DNA of 64,000 bases, from contig CM046293.1 of NCBI GenBank assembly GCA_025267735.1, positions 7,588,560 to 7,652,559 on the forward strand. The letters run 5' to 3'. Below, in pieces: positions 51,601-63,700 of this stretch (its first letter is position 1; each line of letters starts with the position of its first letter). Both the position numbers and the translations under genes were made by a program. Below the pieces are notes generated by a model. That model was not told the DNA's origin, made no database searches, and was given only the letters and a program-made list of their open reading frames with translations. Source of the DNA: Mactra quadrangularis (taxonomy: Eukaryota > Mollusca > Bivalvia > Venerida > Mactridae).

Positions 51601-54578
51601 ATATCTAGATAATTGACTCTTGACAGCAGCACATTACAAGTGATATTATCGCATCGCATAGGCAACGACCAGTTCGGAAATCTTAACATATTTTATTGTC
51701 CAGAATCACGCAATTTAAATTAAAATAAGCCATTAATGGACTCTATAGGACGGAAACACCACAGCATTGGTCGTAAAATAATAAATTCCTCATATTAAGA
51801 AGCATCATTAAGCTATTTTTTGCCTTGTATGAAACTTGCAACTCATGTTCATTTTGCATGTTAAGTTTGAAATAAATGACTAAAGTTGGTTTCTTTATTG
51901 CTTCTAGCTAGAAAACCAAGATCATACAAGGCCTGCTCCATTTGTCTTAAAGTTTCTGCGTGCATACTTAATTAACATCTTTTGATGAAGGTTATTACAA
52001 CGATATAGCTGGAAGTTCAAGTTGGTGCGATACATAAAGAATGTATCAATCAGACACAGCATTTGTTTGGATCCACTTAGAAATAAACCAACTTGCTTAA
52101 TCAAAACTATTTGACCAAGATCCAATTATACCGTTTTAAATAATATGATTTCTTCTTACTAAGATTAGATATTCCACTAAAGTTAAACTCAACCATTTAT
52201 GAGTTGAACAAATACGGGTTTAACAAAAAAATTCAAACGATCCAAATTTTTTTTAATTGCATGGCATATATGACAAAAATGGTTAGAATAAATACTACAC
52301 GTACCCAGACAAACGTTAATGTATAAATACATTAGTGTGCGTTTTTAATGTAAAGTATAATATCTCATGGGAATAAATAGCACTTAGTCTAAATAGTTCA
52401 GCCGTAAAATGTTGTCAGTACGACGTATAAACTTACAAAATGACAATAAAAGACAATTAGTCTGAGACATTGTATCATGTTGAATTTGAACATAACACCT
52501 TTATCAAAACTAAACGTGTATATCAAACGACCAGTATTGAATCATTACAATAAAGGATTTATTAGAAAAGTCGTAAAGAAGACATTGAGAACAGTGTGTA
52601 TGTTAATAACAAGTCGGAAATCTCATTTTGGAGTATGTGGCATTTATACCACTATTGTTATAACTCCCTAAGTGGCTGGTAAAAATGGTAAAGATGACGC
52701 AACGAGGCTTATCAATAAAGAAAGAGTAATATACTAAATCATTTATTCACATAGTTAAATATGTAAGTTAATACAAGTATGACCGACTTTTTATTGTCTC
52801 TACAAATATTCCCAATCATATCATTGTGCTCTATAAACTAATATATATATAATCAATTATTCATTATCTTTCGACTATAAAGTGAATGTCTAACACAATA
52901 TCATTATTATTAGGTAAGTAGCTATTTTAGGCAATATAAGTTCAACAGTATAGCTTAGGTTATGTAGCTGAAAATAATATTCCTTTTTCTGACTACAAAA
53001 TTAGGATATGGAAGTGGTTGCCCAAATAGGTTGATTCAGATTCAAGCACTATCTCATGTTTGTAGAATTTAGATTGCCAAAAAAGGACTTTTGTTGCTCG
53101 AACTAAAAGTGGATGTCCCAGGCATTGGGACACCCACAAATTGCATTTGCTGTTTTTACTTGTAAATATTTATTATTCCATTATGTATTCAACAACAATA
53201 GACGATTTGCCTTCACTACCCCTTTTCACGATATTTTATGCAAAAATATTCACACTTTTTGTATTTGATTATACATAGCAGAAATTCAATTAATAACTCT
53301 CAATTTCGACTAAAGCTCACTTCACTTTTATTTAAAAGTCAGCAACTTTGACGTTTTGAAATCAAACGGGATTCGTTCAGTTTTGTGTCGAGAATGGTAA
53401 CAATTGTTTCAAGGACAAGATATAAGTCTTATATCAAATTAATATACACTGTCCGTACCATAGCGGAAACCCTTTAGATTTTTGTTTTCATTGGGGTTTT
53501 TTTTTGTGGCGTCCTTCTTATATCAAAAACTCAAAAATCTAATAACATTTCTCTCTCCACAAATTCTTGCTTTGTTATGTTTGTAGCGTCTTCATGATAT
53601 CATAAATCAAACATCTTTATTGCTTTTTGGCTCTATGGAAAGTCTGTGATTATTTACTGTTGTGTGCTGGGCATGTTTTAGATTCCTTTTTACTGCATGA
53701 CATATCAAAACCATAAACGTTTTCATACAATGTTCTCCGATAGAATTCCGTTTCTCTTATTTTTACAACGAACAACATGCAAACATTGATATTGTAGATA
53801 TATCAGTAGTGAATATGTTTTCTGTATCAGATACGAATATGGAATTTTCCACGGCATGATGGATTGTTTTAGTCTGTCGATATAAAATCTAGTATCTGTA
53901 GAGTAGATGTGTTTATTAGATAAGATCAGTCAATCAATCGGTACAAGAATACAGTAATCTTTCTAATTTATAAGAATGAATGTCCATTGTTCAACGACAT
54001 ATTGATGCAGTGCCATTTTACGACCTTTATTAAATAAATCATCATATGTTGTACCGAGATATGCATCATTTGTCTATTTCCAATAACCACCAGGAACACT
54101 GTCTAAGAACTATCACAAGACTTCATATATATGATATGTTGTTCAATTAATAGACATTAGCTTAGCATACAGTGTGTCTCAATACATAAAATTTGGAATT
54201 TTTTACCAACGTCTCTTCATTAATCTGGAAAAGGCATCCATCAACTACCACGATTCAGACATTAAACTTGCGGGAATTAGGCACATTCTCGCTACGTCCA
54301 TATTACTTTCACATATCGTCTATTCAAAATTACTGTCATGGGCTTTTAAACTCTTACGATTAATACTATGTTTTTAATCGACATTAATGTATTTACGTAA
54401 CATATTGTCATTAAACGTCTGATTGACGTGTCTCAATTAATAGAATATAGAAATGTCAATAATATGTTTTGTAGATAAAGGGTACCAACGTCAATTCATC
54501 AATGTGAAAGAGGTGTTTATCAACTATAACAACTCAGACATTAAACTTGGCCGCTTCCTTAATAAGCTCGAAGGGTTT
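48628..54578. repeat. U module, copy 6 (type c, B-type tail)
   Basis: Longest uninterrupted U copy. Head 48.6-49.6 kb nearly matches U3's head. Tail (CTCAGACATTAAACTTGG then TTTAGTATATATTAAAG) matches U3's tail and leads into B3. The P1 frame is broken by a 4-bp insertion near 51965; P2 is at 51483-51689. A plus-strand frame at 52477-52671 (LNITPLSKLNVYIKRPV) recurs at 15260-15454 (U3), is stopped early in U5 and is frameshifted in U1. No confident gene. Confidence 0.85.
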
Positions 54579-57500
54579 AGTATATATTAAAGAACCCTTT
54601 TTTATACAAATCTAGACATATTAAACACGTCATTATTGAAATTAAATACACATTCAATGATTATATTTTGGATTCATTAAATTTCCATAAGAATAAATGT
54701 AGAGAACGTACAAAAAGTCCATCAACGAAAGTAATGAGATAATAAACATCAGTAATGTCAAAACAGACTAGTGATATATGTTATAGAACCCTAGTATAAA
54801 AATTCCCTTATTGCATTTTGACTGTCTGGAAGGTCTGTATGTTATTTTTACTGTAGATGCTCACTACATGTTTCTAGGCTCCTTTTGATCACTAGTCAAT
54901 TAGCTTAGCTTAGCTTTTTTCCACGTTGGCTATTTCGTTCAAATCCTGGACGTACCATTTATGTTACATTTATGAGAAATTCATCTATCGCAGTGCATCG
55001 TAAAAATCATATAAAAACGACATTGTATATATGAACCATGCAGGCTGTTTACATTTAATGCTATTTGTAAGCAATGCATAATGCAATAATAGCATAAACA
55101 CACATTTTTTGTTAGTGCAGTTAACATGTAATGACGATATTAGTACAGAAGAAATCTTTGAGAATGAGCATCGTGGAATTTTGACTTGATTTTTTTATCA
55201 TTAAACAGTATAACTAAATAATCTTACCTAACTAAACCAAATGAGGTAAAAGTAGTTTGATCGGCATGCATTAATATATACACCAGTTTTAATCTACATC
55301 TCGTCATTTTCTAATTAAAAATCGACTGGCTACCATATTTATGAATATGCCAGACATAACGAATGTCCTTTCATTTCAAATATGTTTGAAGCGAAAAACA
55401 ATCAATTATGAATTTAATATGTCATGCGAATGAGGCAACTGAGTGGATGGATTTTGTGCGTGTTAGCCTGTTTTCCTGATGAATATCTTTAACTTGATAG
55501 GTTTAACAATTGTCGATTACCGTAAATATAATGTAGCGAAATAAACTTGCAAAAAAAAGTGACACCACTATTTTAATTTTTTGTTGCCATCAAGATAATG
55601 CCTCTTATTATCAAATTATAATTTAGAACATGGAGGGGTTATAATCATAGTTTAGGAACCGTTTTTATCTTATACAGATTGAAGTTAAAGGGAGTGTTAT
55701 TAAACATTAAAATTGTGTCTACATTGTTAAAGATAAACTTGCACTTATTCTCTACGTCTAAGAATACAATCAATCTAACAACATATCTAGCGTGAAGAAA
55801 CGTTAATGGTTTAAGTCCATACATTTATTTAGTATTTAAATCAGTATTTAAAATATATTTATTGAAACCTTCCATGGAATATCGAAATGCAGTTGCGCGT
55901 TTTTTTATTCTTTTATATGCATTTCCATTACTAACAAATGCATTCTGTCAATCAATGTCATTAAATTATTATATACTCTGACAGTCTATTGTTTTTACTT
56001 TTCTTGCATTTCTATAGCAATTCGTTTAATGTATGCTGTGTAAAGATCAATATATAATAAACAATTGTAGAAAGTTGTGTCAATAAGATTTTCCTAATAA
56101 TTTAAGACAAAATATTTAACATAACTGAATATTTATGACCAGTAATTATTGCCTACAATCTGATACTAGCACTCTACTTTCCTCGAGTACAAAAACACCC
56201 CCTTTTTATGTAAATTTGAAAATGAGTGCTTTGTATTCCGCGAAAAAAATGTAATAGATATTCTAAGACTATATCCACTATAAACAACATAAGACATTGT
56301 TCTGATACAAAACTATTCCTGGACTCGTAGTACAGCAATTAGTAACATTACGTCCATAATTGTAAGAAGATGTTTGCTATTAAAATTGTTTGAAAAAAAT
56401 ATATATATAAATATGCAATTACCTATATTGAGAATATTGACTTATTCAATGTCCTCTTATAAGTCAGTCTTTTTTCTAACATTTTTATTTGTATTGAGTT
56501 TCTAGATTTCGACAGTCGAGATTCAATTAAAACCTATTTGACCGTTATTGATATGTAGGATGTCACATTTACTGTCTCTAATTACTTTTTATCATTACTA
56601 ATGCTTTCTCCACTTACACGAAATATATATTTAATGTCATTACTATGAAAATAAGAAATAAAAACCTACCATTAAAACACTACGATCGCATGTATTTGTA
56701 AGAAAAACATACATTGACATTTCTATTACAAATTACATGAATATTCAGTTTGATAGGATAAAACTATTTGACAAAGTAAAAATGAACTCTCTACAATTAA
56801 TACGATACATTTATTGAGTGAACATGATTGGATTGCTTAAATTGTTTGATTTAATGGTACATAATCAATCGCAGATTTAAGAAATAATAAACCAACAACA
56901 GCCTTTTTATGGTAAAATATCTATTACTAAAATCTTACTGTAAATGCGAGACATATCACCATTATTCTTACGCTTTTCAGAACTATTATTGTACATCAAT
57001 CTTATAACTTATCTGATATGAAACTAGAGCTGATTACAGTGTTAGTCGGGGAATACAGATGTTTACAAAGACATCTATACAGAAGTCAATTTGCGTAAAA
57101 CATCAAATAGACTGCTACTCATGCAAATGTTTATTCAAGAGTTTTTTCGCCAATACATAGATATGCTTTTAGAAGTCTATTCTGAATAACATTAGTTAAG
57201 TGCTGAATAGACAGCAGGATTAATTCAGAGTCTATTCAGAAAGGTATTAAAAAGTTAATTTGTGATATCATAGTTATGCATTTAAAAGTCAAGTCAGTAG
57301 ACGGATCGGACTATTATATATCATACATGACGAAAAACAATTAAGTTCTATTATGTTAGGTACAAAGAGAAATGTTATATAATTCTTGTAATTATAAGAG
57401 ACAAATATATAAATTCTTCTTCTAACAAAGCTCTAACTTGTTTTCTGTTGACATTTAGAATGATTCAGTACTTGTCGTTAATTTAATTAAGCAAATACAT

Positions 57501-58540
57501 TGTACTTCAAAATAATGTTTCTTGCCTGTTTATTAATCTAATTAATTGATAAACCATTTAGTGTTTTCACAAACTGTTAGTGGTGTGTTTTAAATCTTTT
57601 AGCCAAGTTCCTGATTCCATAATTGAATGTCAAGTGTTTTATCACGTACAATTTAACGTGTTATTAAAGTAGATTTCCACATAGACAAATAGGAAATAAT
57701 ATTATAATTGAGCTATAAATACTCATTGGTACTTAAAATCAATTATGAATGTTTATGTTAGATTTAAAGTGCTTGTTTATATTATGTTATGTTCTCTTAC
57801 AAACAGATCAAGAAAACTATGAGGGAATCTCCCTACATATTTATAAAAAATATTCCTCGTATACAAATGGAGTTAAAGGCGATCGACACTGAAAATGTAC
57901 AGTTTATGCATACTAATGTTATTTACTCAAATAAAACCCGGGTCGATAGCGCAGTTGGTAGCGCGCCGGGATTTGGAATCTCGTGGCCGAGGGGTTGCGG
58001 GATCGATGCCTACCCCGGGAGGTTATACCAAGTCATCCAAGTGATGCGAAACCACTTATACAAAATAATGCATTTTAATTCAGTCTCGACGAGTCTTAAT
58101 GAATAGGTACCAACTTTTATATTTGTCAAAAGCAATCTACTTCCGAACTTGAATATTGGCTGTATTAATACGCAATTCCTTTGTATGGCAATAATCATAT
58201 TCTGCATTTGGCTTACAATAGTAGACAAGTTTCACAATATTTATGCAATCAATTAGTAGCATCTTTCCATTACGTGTTACATTTCTCACTTCTTCCGAGA
58301 ATTCATTTAGATAAACATTTGCTACTTAACAAAAAACCGATTTGAAACTGATTAATGCTATGGGACTATATAAAAGAACTTCCTGAAATCTCAAATGACT
58401 GATATGCAATAAACAGAGTTTCTGTTATGAAGATAATTATTGGCATGTCTTTAGAAATTAGAAATGATCATTATTTCTAAAGTAGGACACTGCATCAGTA
58501 GTCAGTTTTGAGACGTTTTAAGAAATGGATTAATATGCTC
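54579..58540. repeat. B module, copy 3 (shortened)
   Basis: Aligns with B1 and B2, but about 2.3 kb is missing after the SINE B box: at 58029 the sequence passes from GGTTATACC straight into AAGTCATCCAAGTGATGCGA, matching B1 near 27142. A second gap of about 200 bp follows at ACAAAATAAT/GCATTTTAATT near 58065, where B1 has CAAAATAAT and TAATGCATTT at the two edges, a microhomology-type junction. No gene seen. Confidence 0.8.
57936..58029 (+). mobile_element. tRNA-derived SINE, truncated copy in B3
   Basis: Keeps the tRNA-like head, with A box TAGCGCAGTTGG and B box GGATCGATGCC both intact. It stops at GGAGGTTATACC because of the B3 deletion, so the body, 3' part and downstream target duplication are gone. 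Confidence 0.75.
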
Positions 58541-59116
58541 ATTGTGTATTTCTCATGATTGCTCCTTATAGGGGGCTCAGGCCCTTTTTTGTTTCATGCT
58601 TAAATATTTTTTTACAGTTCTTAATACACAGCTATTGAAATGAGGTTTTATTTGAGGTATAAACTAGTATAATATCATGATGGGTCTAAAAGTTACAGAC
58701 TTTTTTACATTAGCATTTGACCCATTTTATGAGGCAGATCTTTATTATATAAGATAAACAGAAAACGGCACCAAAATTAGAAAAACTTGATATTATAGAT
58801 GATGATTAATTTATTTTTTGGTATTATGAGAAATGCAAATCCCCTGAATGTATACATTTTCTGGAAGCTGTAGAACTAGGCAATTTGATGCATTTTGATG
58901 CATTACAAATTTTTGGGTATGTTGCTGGGTTAATGGAGTGGAATTCAAAATGGCCGTCAATTTTTACAAAATAAAGAAATAACATCTGAATTATGACAGC
59001 TAGTACATTAAAGTTTAGTTAAAGTCATGTGTGTATTGTTTATTACTTTTTATGGCAATATATTGACATTGTTTTTAGTGATGTTTGCCACAAAATATAG
59101 GAAATTATATTTTTCT

Positions 59117-59290
59117 GTTACCATAGCAACGCATAATAATATATATAAACCTATGAATTACCTACCTAGAAAACATGAATACTCACAAGGGAATGATATT
59201 CACATTTTTTGTAAATTTACTTGACATCAAAGCACTTAGCAACGATTTTGCAGTATCCAAGAAAACATACTTTTTGGTTACCATAGCAAC
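59117..59290. promoter_or_regulatory. Two perfect RFX X-box-like palindromes
   Basis: GTTACCATAGCAAC occurs at 59117-59130 and again at 59277-59290, 160 bp apart, each preceded by a similar T-rich stretch (ATTTTTCT, ACTTTTTG). It matches the RFX-family consensus GTTNCCATNGNAAC. Both lie inside the 2.18 kb transposon, so they may instead be transposase-binding repeats. Binding is untested. Confidence 0.4.
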
Positions 59291-59592
59291 AACCCCCCAC
59301 AAAAATAATAAAGTCCTAGGGCATTACATTTCCCCCAAAAATAGCATTCGTAAGAAAAAAATCCGAACAGGGCGTTTAACAGAGTAAATATAAATAGGGA
59401 AATTACTAGATTAAATAAGGCACAGTTATTGTACTCAGTATTCGACTTCACTCGAGTCACAAAATCGATATTTGACGCGGTGTACATTAATATCAGTACA
59501 GCAATGTCGGCGCGCCTTTGATCACGGTCCCTTAAAGTATTAAACGACGTCATCAGATACGTTGCCGCCATAACTATTTTGAAGTAGCACAA
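59278..59592 (-). CDS. Hypothetical frame in the 2.18 kb element (104 codons)
   Basis: Minus-strand frame. An internal ATG in the context TTATGGCGGCAACG (near 59572) gives MAATYLMTSFNTLRDRDQRR and then ADIAVLILMYTASN. This first half is CpG-rich and protein-like. The second half (hydrophobic, LFNLVISLFIFTLL) looks like translated AT-rich DNA, so the true coding part may end at a donor near 59400. No family recognised. It may be a first exon whose partners are lost. Confidence 0.25.
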   Translation of the reverse strand: MCYFKIVMAATYLMTSFNTLRDRDQRRADIAVLILMYTASNIDFVTRVKSNTEYNNCALFNLVISLFIFTLLNALFGFFSYECYFWGKCNALGLYYFCGGLLLW

Positions 59593-60073
59593 AGATCAAA
59601 GAAAGCTATAATACGTTGAAACATTCTCTTCACCTATTTAAGAATAATGTTAGTACAGAAATGTATAAACGGTGGACTCAAAATTTAAACCTTCCAACAA
59701 ACGCCTCTTACTTCTCTATCAAACATTTAAGTGCAAAATGTGCGTAATTTATTTAATAGACCGACTTTCATTCTAATAAGAATTAAAATCGAGTGACTGG
59801 TGAATACGGCGTTTTCAAGTCAGAACTTTATCGTTGATCAGAAGCGTATGTGCGAGAAGAATTATGTCCGTTATTCAGGATTAATCTTTCATTTCAGTTG
59901 AATTAAAAAAATACCAGCAATAATCATGTTGTTCGAAATTAACATTTCATATTATATTTTTGAAGATAAATATTGTTAACTTAAAAACGATGCATAACTA
60001 TGTACATGTATACGTCACTTATAGAAAGTGGAATATTGACAAAGATAGAAGGAAGAAAAACTTATCTGAGAAA

Positions 60074-60737
60074 AAATGACGTAGTGGTTAAATGACGTTA
60101 GTTAGCGATGACCGGTGGGTGGGATGACGTTACGTTATCAAAATGTCAAAAAATCTCGAACGATAGGGTTGGAAATACACGTTTGCTAGAGCTATGTTGC
60201 AGGTTTCTTCATTATTAATCTTTGTTTCTAATTAACAAAGGTATGATAAACGTAGAATAAGTTGAAAGTCAATGTAAAATCAATTGAAACATAACGTAAA
60301 CTTGGAAAACTTTCTTTGTTTAAATATCAAATTTTTATTGACAATGCAATTTTCAACTATCAATCACCAATGAGAAGCTGCTTGTGTAAGCTACATTTTG
60401 ATTGGTCAATCGATTATCTGTGTTGGAAGCGGGCTCTAGCAATTTGCAAAAGTCTTTTCCATACCTTGTCAAAATTACGCGAATCCGCGTCCATTGCATA
60501 TTAACGTTGCGTTCGACGGCAACAGGAGTTGTTTTCTATCATCATTAATTCAGGATTCTTGTGACGCTTTTTTCAAGAAAAAAATATGAAATGATTAATT
60601 AACGATTACTCTTTCAATATATGTTCTTATTGTTTTATATTTGTCCGTAATAAAATCCATTTAAGGGCTTAAACTTTAGTAAAAAACTTAAAAAATGGCG
60701 TCGACGTCACGACGACGTCATACAACGTCACGTCACC
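60074..60737. repeat. Subterminal TGACGT/ACGTCA motif cluster
   Basis: ATGACGT occurs about three times at 60074-60135, and CGTCA occurs four times in 60701-60737 (GACGTCAC, GACGTCAT, AACGTCAC, CGTCACC) next to AAAATGGCGTC. Density is far above the AT-rich background. Either subterminal transposase-binding repeats or CRE-like sites borne by the element. Confidence 0.45.
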
Positions 60738-60748
60738 TGAACCCCCTA

Positions 60749-63700
60749 CTCCTTATATTGTAATTATGTAAGTGGGTAAAAACAATAATGATCAGAACGT
60801 TGGGACAAACAGAAATCAAGAGCATAACTAGGTGCATTATTATGAGAATTATAATCTTTAAAGATAGACAATGTGTCGCTGTTCTGTATGTAATAAGCAA
60901 TTGCAATAACAAATATAAACATCATTTGAGTTTTCAAAGATTACTCTGAAATAATTGATACAATACTAAGTTTCAATAACACATTTTAAGAAGAATTTCA
61001 AGTAGAATAAATGTTCGTTTTGTTCCATATCAAACAAAATAAGTTAAGTTACATCAAGTGCTATTTAAAAAAGTATTTGGGGGACTATAATGAATAATAA
61101 AAAATTATTTGTTCAAGAATCATTTAGATGTCATACATTCAAAGGGTTCAGTTGAACAAAATTACGTATTAGTTAGTAAAGTTACATTGAGTTTGTAATG
61201 ATGAATAAATTTTTCGAATGTTTTTTTTTAATTTTTATCAATTGATTTTAAAATCATGTGTTTTAATTTTATTCTATATTTTTTATAATCTGTCTCTAAA
61301 TTACTTATCAAGATACTCAGCGTTTACAATTATGTCATCACTATTGTTACGGTAGCATTGCATCATGCGTGGTTGTTTTATGATATAACATTCCTAGAAA
61401 CGGCATTGTAATTTCTGTGACTTTTGGTAGGTTTTTTTTGCTTCTGCTTCTGTTTTTATTTAATCAATGTGTAATTTTCCTACTATGTGATATATTCATA
61501 CAAAATGATCATTAAATAAGATTCCAATAGAAAATAAATACTATTGTTTACAGGTCTGGCTACAGTGTGTCGATATTCTTTTATTCACAGAGCCTAGAGT
61601 AAATATTGTGAATTCATCAAATTGTTAAAATCCTGTAATCAATTTATATATAGTAACATTTTATGTCTGACGCTGTCATTTTCTTTCGGAAGACAGTCAA
61701 TACCGGCGCCATGTCTTTATAACATGAGAAATACAACTGATAAGTGTTTTCATATAATGCAGCAATCGTTGCATTCAGATATCATTTTACACGAATGGCA
61801 TGATTTTGCTTATTATAAGGGTTTAAAACATTATGACTACGTGTCTTTATTTTGATAATCTGGTCTCAATCTTGTCTGTATGGAAATGTCAAACATGTGT
61901 ATTACAGGCACTTGTAATTTCCGATGTTGCAACAACTGCCAATTAAAAATAGATAGAGGACTGAAACTACTGACTGGAAAGCGCAACGAAACATTTATAC
62001 CATCATTTATTATTATCATTATTGATATGAGCAAACAAAAAAGAAAACATGTATTAATGTCTACAGCCCTTGGCAATAGGAACATTTACATTTGAAATAC
62101 AATTCTTTTAAACTTCAAAATCACATGCATGTTTATGGATAACGTGTTTTGATATCTCATTAGTTCATTTCTATCGTATCAGTAGCAATAAATAAGTATT
62201 TGTACGTTCATAAAATATATTGGAGACTAAACATTTCTCTTTCTTAACATCATTATCTTCTTATTTTAACATAGTTTGTCTTGTGTCAGAAGACATATGT
62301 AGTGCGGCACTTCCTTATTATTGACGTCGACTTATTTATCGAAATGCTCTTGTGCGAATAACGACTCGCTACACTTAAATGGGATAAATTTGATTTTAGA
62401 TATTACTTATATAAGAAAGAAATGGTTAGAGGATATATCTAAGACAAAATATTCTATATATTATTATAATTACAAATTTAAAATATCAAGTTTCTTTTGT
62501 TTAGTTTCTTTATGGCCTTAGTTAAATTTGTTTATGAAAAGATTCCACATCAATCAGAATTACACAACTTCATCATGATTTGTCTCTGATAAAAAAAACA
62601 ATAGTGAAACTTAAAATAACAATGTTTAGGTGTGTAGGTTTGACAATATTTGACAATCTACAACATCTTTCATCCAACGATGTTAAATTGGGATAGGCAC
62701 CTTGTCTACTTAATCGAAAGATCACTTTATGGCGGCTAATTAAATGTACCTAGTACTCATGTTCTTTGAATTTAAAACAGTATGACAAGACCGACAGTTA
62801 AAGTCGAGATTGACTCTGACCTTCATTTCTGTGTCAGCAAAAACCAAAAAGTTTATCTTCGAAACATGTAATATCAATATCTTCGTATCTTTATTACAAT
62901 ATCAAGCTGAAGTCAAACCAAACAACGTGGCAGTGTGCAAATAATCAGGCAAAACGATTTTTAAAATTGCCATATTTCTCGCTTTTGCATTCTTTAGAAT
63001 AGCTCCAATAAACAAAGTATAAGTATATGTAAAAACAGAGCCGGATATTTTATTACCAATAAATGTACTTCAGAATAATATCTTGATAGTTTGAAACATG
63101 ACATTGAAGTATTGTCTGTCTAAATTGTAAGTGATGCCTAGATATACTCAATATAACATCATTGACATATGTCAAATTGTATCTCCCACGCTCTAACATA
63201 TCATCAGTAATGCCATACTTATGTCAATGTAATACTAAGAGTATATGTAATAAGTAAGTAAAACCACCAATAAGGGCATCAATCTTGACTTGAATACAAA
63301 TATCAAGTACCATTGATACTGAAACCTTTTTCACACTATCTTAATATTATTGATTTATTTTGACCAATTGATAGTCAGTGAAATTGATTTTTACTATTCA
63401 CATCAATACTAAATTCCTGATACGGAGCCAGATACTAGCCTAAATGTATAACAAGTTGTACGTAAGAATACAAATTGTCAACTCTACTTATTCTAGTTTT
63501 GCTCCCGTTTTTTTTTCATCCTAATTGGCGTGTAAACTTTTGTTATATAGTAAATAAACAACATTTACTTTATTAATATGATTTTATTTCCATAACTCAT
63601 GACTTATATATATAAGTGAATATATTGTTAAGAACCAAAAACAGTCACTGAACAGAAAGCAAACCGTATTGAAATTAATTGTTTCCATAAAATGATGATA

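Larger units (their letters stand above)
58569..60748. mobile_element. DNA transposon, about 2.18 kb, 13-bp inverted ends
   Basis: Ends TAGGGGGCTCAGG and, inverted, TAGGGGGTTCAGG. The host motif CTCCTTA is duplicated (58562-58568 and 60749-60755), or CTCCTTATA if the leading TA is assigned to the target. The paralogous junction at 27881-27889 (TTGCTCCTTATACTGTAG) shows the single, empty site. Superfamily is unclear: 7-9 bp duplications occur in several (hAT, P, Mutator, Merlin). Content: one candidate frame at 59278-59592, two RFX-like palindromes and many TGACGT/ACGTCA motifs toward the right end. No transposase recognised. Confidence 0.75.
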
